Shown here piece after piece: positions 37,405 to 47,100 of a stretch of 64,000 nt of DNA. Below the pieces are notes generated by a model that was given only the letters and a program-made list of their open reading frames with translations, ran no database searches and was not told where the DNA came from. The translations under genes were made by a program, and so were the position numbers. Within the stretch, counting starts at the first letter, position 1, and each line of letters starts with the position of its first letter. The DNA is from Tritrichomonas musculus (lineage: Eukaryota > Parabasalia > Tritrichomonadida > Tritrichomonadidae), in contig JAPFFF010000016.1 of the NCBI GenBank assembly GCA_039105265.1, forward strand, positions 2,852,001 through 2,916,000, written 5' to 3'.

Positions 37405-39885
37405 TTACAATCTTTCACCTATCAAGGCCGGAGGAAAGTATGCTTCTTCAAACGGTTTTCAGTTTATCAGATCTTATGACTACGACTAAATAAGTTATCA
37501 AAATCTTGAAGGTGTTTCTGGCCAGTACAGCTACCTCCAGTTCCACACAATTAAGAGAGAAAGCTTTTCAATCAAGACCAACGGATTCCCATCGTTGGTT
37601 TTGCTGTATGCAGCACTTAATGATGGTGAACCACTGAAATCGAAAGTTATCTTCTGAGGAGAAGCAAGTGATCCACAGATGCAATTCATCCTATCACAAC
37701 CAATTAACTGTAAAAGAATTGAGCTTGAATTCTACTAGGTGTCATGCATAAAAGCAGATGTCAAGAAAAATGCATCAGCAAAAAAGTTTACATTCCTTCA
37801 TAGCTTTGATTATGAACAAATAAGATACCAACAAGCTAAAGACGATGTGCATTTAGATTCACATTATCTTAATTTGCATTCAACCACAGTAAAAAGCAAC
37901 TTAATTAGAACCAACGGTGATAGAGAAGGCTCCCCAATTTCTAACATATTGGACTCAAGTTATTCATCTACTTGGATTTTTGCTGGAGAAGAAAGTGTCA
38001 CTTATCATCCAACAATCTTTGTTAACTTCACAGAACCAACACAATTCGATGGTCTTATTTTGGTTGCAACATCACATCGATCGAATCTAATTGTAGACAG
38101 AGAATACTATGGATTTCCAAGACTAATGTTGTTATACACAGCAACGGATGATGAAAAATTGACACAGAAAGTTCTGATTCATGGAAATGAAAAAGAAAAT
38201 GATAATGAAGTAAAGTTCCTCCTTCAATTAGCAAAGCCAATCAATTGAACAAGAATCAAGCTTGAACTGTCATACATAACTGATCTTAAAGATAACGGTG
38301 GTAAGTATATCAATGTTTCCTTCAAACATACAATTATGAAAAGTTTGAAAATGTGAATGATAAGTATATCAATGTTGCTTGTATTGACTCAAATAAACTA
38401 ATCCCATCTGAAATGAAATGCGACTATGAATCAGAATCTATTCCAATTAAAAATCTAGATTTGAAAGCGGCGATAGTGACGGTAAATATTGGGAACCTGC
38501 AAAGGCAAATGATGAAAATTGGCAAAAATCAATTACTCCCACTTTCGATGAGCCTTTTTTTATCGAAGCACTTGTCATGAAAGGAAAAGATGGCTTTCCA
38601 CTCTTATTAAAAGTTTATGCTTCCCTTGATGATTCTCCATTAACTCTAAGAGCCATTTTTTCTGAAGGATAATCGATCAACTATAACAATAGAATTCAAT
38701 TTGTTTTACCAAAAACAATTCATTGCACCAAAAAAAAAAACTGAATTCACTAGAGTCACCAAATGTAATAATGCAAATATAGCTCGTTTAGATTCATTGT
38801 TTTATATTTCTACGCATTCAGTTATTTATTATCCAAATAACAAATTCACAAATGATCAAGAATCAGTCAATGCGAGAGACAATTTCCTTTGGAATGAAGT
38901 ATCAAACTCATCCTTTAGTGAGCATTATCTTCCTAAGCAAGAAGATTATTTGTTTGTTGTTGGCAGTAGGAAAGATGGAATCAAGTTCTACAACAATAGC
39001 TTTGAAAGTGTTGGACACAAAGTCGGTGTAATTAAGAGTCAATATTCATCAAGCGTTTTCATCGATAAATGCAAATTCACAAAGTGCACGGTTAAAAATG
39101 AAGATGTCAATGGAGGAGCTCTTAACTTCCTCAACTGTCCGATCCGATATGAAAGAAGCGATTTCATTGAGTGCATTTCAACGAAAGGCGGAAAAGGAGG
39201 AGCCATTTACATTACAATTAGTGAAAAACTTCACTCTGATTCATTACAAGTGTTCAGCTGTTTTCGGTGGCGGCGTTTATGCATACTCAAATGACCCCAA
39301 TAAAGAAATTGTCATTAGTCATTGCTCTTTCATATCAAACATGAATCATCAAGCACAAAATGAAAAACCATCTGGTAGCGCAATCTATATGAATACTGTC
39401 AAATCATCAATTGTGTCTTGCAAGTTTAAGAGAAATGTTGGCGCTAATTCAGTGAGAGTTGTTTATAACTTCCCTGCAAAAACATTTTGTTGTCAAAGAT
39501 TGTTCATTCGAAATCGACTCCAATTCAAAGGCATCACTCTCTTTGCTTCATGAATCCGATTCAGTTGTGCCAATTTCTATCGATAACTGCATCTTCAATG
39601 GCGAATTGTCAAGCGGTGCTCACCTCATGGATGGAAATGTTATTAAAAATAAGAATCAATTGAGCTTGCTGAATGTTGGTTCATGCAAGTTTTCTACCGA
39701 CAAGAATGGAGCTCTTAAATTAAACGGTCGTTCATACTCATCTGTTTCTTTGGATGAAGGTAAGCAATCACCATTTGGTGCACACCTTGCTTTTTTTGGT
39801 GATTGGGGCGTTGGCCGTTGCTTCTGCTATCATTTCTTTAATTGTTGCAACTCGGAAAAGATCCAATGATAATAATGAATTGTAA
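37405..39885 (+). pseudogene. Broken surface protein: beta-sandwich repeats, beta helix, TM anchor
   Basis: Reading across several frames gives parts of one large membrane protein. Two related beta-sandwich units (F5/8-type-C-like) lie at about 37,430-37,730 and 37,740-38,270; both share the pattern FPxLxLLYxAxxDxEPL...K and end in PINC/PIN..RIxLE. From 38,700 to 39,720 come right-handed beta-helix repeats with KCKFTKC, DCSFE and NCIFNG words, as in trichomonad Pmp-like surface proteins. Near 39,770-39,885 a hydrophobic helix is followed by RKRSNDNNEL, a typical membrane anchor and short tail. In-frame stops (for example near 37,655, 37,738 and 38,247) and at least four frame changes break it. 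The N-terminus and signal peptide are not seen. It would have been a cell-surface adhesin-like protein. Confidence 0.75.
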
Positions 39886-40475
39886 TTTAATTTACTTAAA
39901 AATTCATTTTTTTTTGTATATAATTTTTTTTTTTAATTTTTTTATGCTTTTTCATGTGTTCGAGGTTTTCAAAGGATTCGATTATCAATCGCATCGGCTG
40001 TGATAATCATTTCAGCATCTTTAACACACGACAATTGTTCTCCTAATTTTATCTTTGATTGTTCACGAACAAATTCGAATAGATCTTTAAACATGGATTG
40101 ATTATTTGTTGGTTCATCAAAATCAGATGGAATCATTATAAATTTGCATTCTTCTAGAGCTCATTGAATCCCAAAACTATTTTCAATTTGAATGCCATAT
40201 TTTTATTATCATTTAAATTTAATTGGCGTTTGGCCACATCACATTGAAAACATAATATTCGATTGTGATGGAACAATTCTTGATATGTTACCAATATATT
40301 TCCAAACAAATGATCAAATTTTAGGTTTTAAATAAACTCTAGAATTATCAAAGCAGACTTAGGGAAAAAGTTAAGTTGAAATATACAGGATAATTGTAAA
40401 TCATTTTTATCTTTAATTGACACCACAAGAATACCTAGTACAAAAGATATATGAAAATTTTTAATCGTTTTTCAC
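39886..40475 (-). pseudogene. Unidentified gene relic
   Basis: On the minus strand about 39,980-40,300 reads as coding-like pieces in two frames, including EECKFIMIPSDFDEPTNNQ, FKDLFEFVREQSKIKLGEQL and DVAKRQLNLNDNKN. The pieces look like the end of a protein but carry stops between them. I do not recognise the family. The rest of the stretch is AT-rich filler. Confidence 0.35.
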
Positions 40476-40882
40476 GGGGAATCGTATTTTTCTACGCCAC
40501 TTTTTGAAAACTTTTAAACTTTTTGAATACTTTTTTATACATTTTTTATTCAATTTTTGCTAAATAATGCAAAAATATTTAGTTCAAATGGCTTCCCGAT
40601 TCATCCAGCAATTCAAGGAGCCTGATTCGGCTTCGCGCAGCCCTGTGGTGATCACTGGTGCGTATATTCCTGAAAAATTATGTAAAAATAAAAAAAATTA
40701 TATCAAAAAAAGCAAATAGTTATAATTTTAAGAGAAAATTTAAATTTATGATTTTTTTGGTTAATTTTCTTAACAGAGTAAGTTAAATTTCACCTTAAGA
40801 TGGCGGTTTTTTACTTTCCATGAGAAGCTATTCATGGATAGAAAAACCATTCAAAAAGTGGCGTAGAAAAAAACGATTGTCC
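40476..40882 (+). mobile_element. MULE-type MITE, copy 2
   Basis: A 407-bp copy of the element at 13,344-13,751, about 97 percent identical by eye and in the same orientation. It has its own perfect 9-bp target duplication GTTTTTCAC at 40,467-40,475 and 40,883-40,891, so the two copies are independent insertions. The GC-rich inner patch and its short open frame are kept. Confidence 0.92.
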
Positions 40883-40891
40883 GTTTTTCAC

Positions 40892-41239
40892 TATAATAAG
40901 TTAACCAACTTTTCCCTCTTTTTGGCCCAAAAATAAAGCCATTACACTCTCATATTTTGATTAGACATTAAAATCGAATATTTTGAAAACTAAAAAAAAA
41001 AACAATTATTTTTGTATATTTGAATTATAATTTTTAAATATTATTAATCACTTAAAATTGAAAAATGTTTCATATGTATATTTATTCATTTATGTGCAAT
41101 GCAGTAATTGAACTTTTGAGTTAGATATTCTCAGAATATCTTATTAATAAAATTTTATTTGTTGAATACTACTGATAAATAAAATGAATTATAAGCTTAT
41201 ATTAGTGATTCAGCTCTTATTTTTATATATTAGCAAAAG
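40892..41239. other. Intergenic stretch, no gene seen
   Basis: AT-rich DNA between the MITE and the start of the duplicated beta-amylase arm; nothing recognised. Confidence 0.5.
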
Positions 41240-41720
41240 AATTTTTATTTTTCGAATCACTGTTTGTCACTTTTTTGATGATTAAAATCAAAAGTTTTGA
41301 GAGAATATTTAAAAAACAGTTAATTAAGAAACCTTTATTATTAATACTTCCATTATAAAAAAACAGATCTAATTCTACAACTGCTAACATTAATAAAAAA
41401 TATTTAATTGAAATGAATTCAAAAAATTGAGAAGTTTATATCATTTTGTATTAAAATGCGACCATTCATAAAAAATATTTCAAAGGAAGACTGGTCACTT
41501 TTTTATAAAAATTGAAAAGAAGAATTTGAAAAAGGAGAAGAAATAAACTTCATTCAATTTGAATTTATAATTAATTGAATTTTGATAATATAAAGATAAG
41601 AATATATCAAAATCAAGAATGTTTAGAAATAATTGATAGAATTATTCAACAGTACTATCAATTTGTGATTATTTGTAATGAAAAATATAAAAAATGAAAT
41701 AATCTATCCAGAGAATGATC

Positions 41721-41733
41721 ACACACTTCATTA
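41721..41733 (+). promoter_or_regulatory. Inr-like start site, beta-amylase copy 2
   Basis: ACACACTTCATTA, the same sequence as upstream of copy 1, 22 bases before the ATG. Confidence 0.4.
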
Positions 41734-41755
41734 TTATTTAATACACTCAATCTAA

Positions 41756-43143
41756 ATGAAAGTAAACAACAACAACAAATGCAGCAACATCAGCCAGAAC
41801 AGATGCAATGTTTATGTCATGGCGCCTCTTGACGTCATCAACGAAGAGGGAAAACCATCTTACTTAAACAAATTCACTGACTGGTGTGAGCAGTTAAAAG
41901 AAGGAGGAATCGACGGAGTTATGATTGATGTTTGGTGGGGACTCGTTGAAAAGAAGGCCAACAGATACCGCTGGCAAGGCTATGACCAGCTCTTCAAAGT
42001 TATGCACAAACTTGGCCTCAAAATACTTCCAGTCTTGAGCTTCCACCAGTGCAGCGGAAACATTGGCGACACAGTTCACATTCCAATTCCAAAATTCGTA
42101 TTCGAGCATGAAGTCAAGCCACATTTTGTTGACAGATTCAACCAAATCAACAACGAGTACATCTCGTTCTCATACGACAATGTCAAACTCGGCGAGAGGA
42201 CGCCACTCGAGATGTATCGCGATTTCATGATCAGTTTCAATCACCATTTTCAGAAGTACATTCAGTGCAAAACAATCTCAAAAATCGAAGTCGGACTCGG
42301 ACCATGCGGCGAGCTTCGCTACCCTTCATACTTGCTGTCAAGATGGGAGTATCCAGCGAGCGGCTCGTTCCAGTGCTACGACGAAATGTTCAAAGAAATG
42401 TTCGCACGAGACGCGAAAGAGGCCGGCCACCCAGAGTGGACATCGCCGCCAAACGACATCGGCGACAGCTACAATGTGTATCCGGGCGGGCCGGCGTTCT
42501 GGCGGACGGGATACAAGACCGAATACGGCAGATTCTTCTTGAGCTGGTACTCACAGAAGCTGATCGAACATGGACGAGACGTCTTGAGAACAGCGCGGAA
42601 AGTGTTCCCAAACACAGAAATCTCGGGAAAAGTTGCAGGAATTCATTGGCAGTATTTGAATGAGGCAAGAAGCGCTGAAGCGGCAGCCGGATACTACAAC
42701 ACGAACGGAAATGACGGTTATTCAGAAATCGAAAAATGTTCAAAGAAGAAGACATCGATTTTTGTTTCACATGTCTTGAGATGCATGGACAAGACGAGTA
42801 TTCATCGTCTGATCCAGAAAGTCTTGTCAATGACGTCTTCGAAATTGCAACCAAAAATGGGCTGAATTTTGAAGGCGAGAATGCTATCGAGTGCCACCAC
42901 TGGGATGCATACAACCAAATCTTGAAGTGGAAGAATAAAGGAATGAAAGAATTCACCTTCTTGAGAATGACAGACAAACTGATGAACAATGAGAAAATAT
43001 GGATGGATTTCGTCAAATTCACACAACAAATGCACCACTGCTGCTATCAAGAAGATTACGAAGAAGAGGAAGACTCTGATTCAGAATATGAAAAAGAATG
43101 CTATGAATATTATAATTCGATATGCAAATATAACTTATTGTAG
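41756..43143 (+). pseudogene. Beta-amylase copy 2, frameshifted
   Basis: About 98 percent identical to the 462-residue copy at 2646-4034. One base is missing next to 42,731: copy 1 has a GCA codon where copy 2 has lost the C. The frame therefore shifts after residue 325 and ends early at 369 residues, losing the GEN general-base block (Glu375 in copy 1). The rest of the gene (42,736-43,143) is open in the other frame, with few changes such as Thr/Pro in RKVF(T/P)NTE. The break looks recent. The catalytic acid block GPCGELRYPS is intact. A sequencing or assembly error in the single base cannot be excluded. Confidence 0.85.
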
Positions 43144-43439
43144 ACAGTATATATGAATTTATATATAGATATAGATATAAATAAATACACGATTTATTAT
43201 TTTTAAAATCTATTTATTTTGTGAGAAATAAAATGAAATATCAAAATATCAAATAATGACTATTAATTAACTAATAGTAGATACCAATCATGATATGTAA
43301 GATGAGTTGAAAACTAATATTGATATTTATTCTATTAATGAATATTTGCAATTAGTTGATTTCATAAAATATTATTAATGACTATAATACAAGATATAAT
43401 ATAACAAAATTTCTCATATGAGATAGAAAGAGAGGATCA

Positions 43440-43709
43440 ATGAATTTTAAAATGAATGCTTCAAGAGGATTGATAAGTGAACAGCAAAACGAATTATCAA
43501 TTTCAGAGTATGGAATCAGCAATATGCAAAAAAGACTAGACGAAATATTTTTATTCAAAGGAACAATTTCATCCAAAGTTGAAAATGGCCTTTTTATTTG
43601 CACTGAAATTGATTTTTCCCAATTACTAAAGTCAATCTTTTTTTTAATGATAATATTTAATCAGTATATACTCATACAATTTTTTTTAGCCTACAGCTTT
43701 GATGGTTGA
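43440..43709 (+). pseudogene. Possible gene fragment next to the duplication edge
   Basis: An 89-codon frame whose first 60 codons look coding (SEQQNELSISEYGISNMQKR and FKGTISSKVENGLFICTEID) and whose end is random. It begins at the edge of the duplicated arm; the left arm has no counterpart. No family is recognised. It may be the cut-off end of a gene displaced by the rearrangement. Confidence 0.3.
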
Positions 43710-44177
43710 TTGTGAAAAATAAAAGATTGCTTTTAATTTTTTTTTCAATGCTATTGGCAAAAATGCATAATTGGGGAAAAACAAAAGATATTGAATTCAA
43801 AATTATTTATCAATTGGAAAAAAAAACCATTTGAGAATGGAAAAAAGCTTATAATATCAAATTAATTGTTTTAATAGCTGAGAGAGTCGTTCTTTAATAG
43901 ATTTGAATCAAAATTAGACTCAAAAAGCGGTAAAATCGTTATTTTAAACAGTTTAAGCTCGAACTTTGCATTTTTAGATTTGCTTATTTTCAAAAGCTTC
44001 AAATCTGTTCTTTTCGATTATATTCATTGATTGAATATATTACAGCTTACACACACAGTTTTTTGAATCGAAAAATATATTCAATCAATTCATAAATTGG
44101 CGAAAAAATAGTCATCTAAATAAAACATATTTACATAAATTTAAGAGTTTTCTATGTTTTATATATAATGCAATGTT
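43710..44177. other. Intergenic stretch, no gene seen
   Basis: AT-rich DNA downstream of the large kinase gene. ATTGATTGAATATATT-type words repeat near 44,025-44,090 in inverted fashion; nothing else recognised. Confidence 0.4.
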
Positions 44178-47100
44178 TTATTTTGCAGATTGTTTTTCAA
44201 AATTTAAAATGAACTTCAAATATTTCTTGTATTCATCCAAATCAACATTCTTAGACAAATATTTCTTTTTTCGAAGCTCCATTGACAATTCCTTGAAAGT
44301 AGGTCTATCACTTGGCTTGTCTGCCCAGCATCTTTTAATTAGTTCCATGAAACAACAAGCGCTTGCTTCTGAGACTGAAGGAAATTGAGGTCTTTCTTTA
44401 TTGGTCACTTTTTTACCGATTTTTAACGGCTTCAATTTAGCGAATGCTTTCTTCAAGAAAACAATTTCATACAAAAGAATACCGAATGCATAAACATCGC
44501 TTGCATTACTATAATCCTGATTATTCCAAATTTCAGGAGCAATATAACTCGGTGTTCCTTTAACATTCGAACTTTTTGATGAACTTTCATCATCATCATT
44601 ATCATTATCATTATCATCATTTTTGCTTGTCTGAGACAATCCAAAATCAGCGATTTTGGGATGCAAATCATCATCAAGCAAAATGTTGGATGGCTTTAAA
44701 TCATTATGCAAAATAGAATTCTCATGAAGATACGCCATTCCAGCAATGATGCCCGAAATTATAATCAATCTTGTCGTATCGTTCCACAGAGGATATTTGG
44801 ATGGATCATTAATGACATTCTGAAGTGATCCATTCGACAAGAATTCAGTTACAATTGTCGGCTTTGGCTCGTTCTCAAAATTAACAGGACTGTAACCAAT
44901 GAACTTAAGAATTGCTGGATGATCCAGACTCATCATAATGTTCACTTCAGATAAAATGCTTTTACTAATTTTCTTTGAAACACGATTGTTAGATATCTTG
45001 GCGGCGAAAATGTCACCTGTTTTTATATGCTCAACTCGAAAAACTTGGCTGTATTTGCCTGCACCGAGGAAATCTTTTTTATTAAATTTATTTAATTTAA
45101 GAATCTTTATTCGATGTGAATGATTAAGAACTTCATCTTGATTTTTTGAATCATTTTCTTCTTCATCTTTTTCTTTCTTCTTCTTTTTATCTGCTTCTGA
45201 TTTCGGTCGAATAAATTTGCTTTCAGTTACTGAATCTTTATAATTATCAAGATATTGGACATATTCAAAGAATCGCTTTTTATCGATATCATCGTCATTT
45301 ACAAATATATCTGATTTCAAAACATCAACAATTTCTTTGAACGTTGGACGCTTCTCTGGATCTCCTTCCCAACATTCAGTAAGTAAATGTCGGTAATGCG
45401 ATGGAACAGAACGAGGAATATTAGGTCTTTCACCTTTAACAACAGCTCTGAAAAGCTCAAATTGCTTCATTTTTTGAAAAGGAATTCGGCCGGTAATTAT
45501 CTCATAAGCAATCAATGAATATGAATAGACATCCGATTTTTCAGCATATTTTGTATAGTCATCGTCACATTCAATAACTTCTGGACTTGAAAATAACGGT
45601 GAATATATCTCTTGACCAGTCATATTAAATCCTTGCGTATTTTCGTCAGATTCAATTCTAGCCGAATCAAAATCAGTGATTTTTGGACGAAGATTCATTG
45701 TCATCAAAATGTTTTCTGGTTTTAGATCGCAATGAGTGATTCCGTACGATACTGAATAAGCCATTCCAGAAGCTATTCCATAAAGATTGATCAGCTTTTG
45801 CGTTTGATCCCATCCGTCTATTGATCCTCCATTTCCATCGATATTTATCACTTTTTGTAAGTCACCATTTGGAACGTTTTCCATGATAACGACGCATTTG
45901 TCATTTGATTCGAAATCCTTCAAGCAGTAACCATAAAGCTTTGCAATTGCTCCATGATTGAAGATTGACATTACGTTCACTTCTTTAATATAATTAATTG
46001 CTTCAAAAACTTTTCCATTAGCATCGAAACAAACGTTTTTTGGCACTTTTGCAGCAAATTCAAAATGCGTTGTTTTATCTCTCACTAAGAAAACATCACC
46101 ATAACTGCCAGAGCCAAGATGTTTAACTATTTCATAGTCATTTATATCAAGCAAACAATGATCAATGATGTTAGTATCTCCTAAGACAGCTTTGTTAATC
46201 ATGTCTCCTGTCAACGATATGAGATTTGATTTCCCTCTGTCTTCCGTTGGAACAACAACATTTTTTGGTATCTGACTATATATTTTAGTATCTTGCAAAT
46301 ATGTTTTGTAATCATCACATCCTGTTTCTCCTTTTTTCTGCATCCTCAAATATTCCTTTTTATTACTGTTGTATAGTTCCATCGCTTTTCGATTGATTGG
46401 ATAATTTTTATCAGGATTCTTCAATAGTTCAATAATTCCGATAATGATTGAATCAATTCCCAAAGTTGAGGTGTAATCACGATCATTTAACCTAAAAACA
46501 ACTGTTCCTTCTGAGGAAACATTTGGATGGAACGGAATCGTAAGGAATCTAAATCTTGGAGGATCAGTTGGATAATTTGGTGGGATTACCATATATAAAT
46601 TCAACCATTTATTACTAAATTCTGTATCCTTTGGTCCTTTAATGAAAATCCTCCATTCTTCTGGTGTTGAAAACAAAGAATACACAACATATTGATCACT
46701 AGGATTTTGAGCAATGATGTTTAACTCAATAAAAGAACGCATTGTTCGATACGTCTTTATTATCATTTTCATGGAAATATATGACATGTACATCGGAGTG
46801 GCCAAACTTACATTTGACTTGGCATTGATAATCATTTGATTTGGTGCATACGAATCATAAACATTTTTTTGCTCAACAATCTTTGTTTCTTTATCAAAGA
46901 TTTCTTTTGTGATTTCCTTATATGGAAGTGGATTCATATGCCTCATTTTAATGTTTAAAAAAGCTTCTTGCTCGAAGATTTGAATTCCATCTTCAAAACT
47001 TTTTGGCATGAAACACAAACCGCCTGTTAGCTTAGAAATTGCACAGCAACCTGCACTTTTATCAACCAAAGAAACAAGCACAGTATCAACAACAATTTCA

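Larger units (their letters stand above)
41240..43455 (+). repeat. Right arm of inverted beta-amylase duplication
   Basis: Reverse-oriented match to 2330-5545. It lacks the 992-bp transposon of the left arm: the sequence around 41,375-41,390 reads straight across the TA target. Similarity ends near 43,455 on the right and fades near 41,240 on the left. Confidence 0.9.

Noticed and set aside
37738-38250. TGA and TAG inside the surface-protein relic as possible reassigned codons
   Set aside because: Intact genes in the window use TAA, TAG and TGA as stops, and the relic also has frame changes, so decay is the better explanation.
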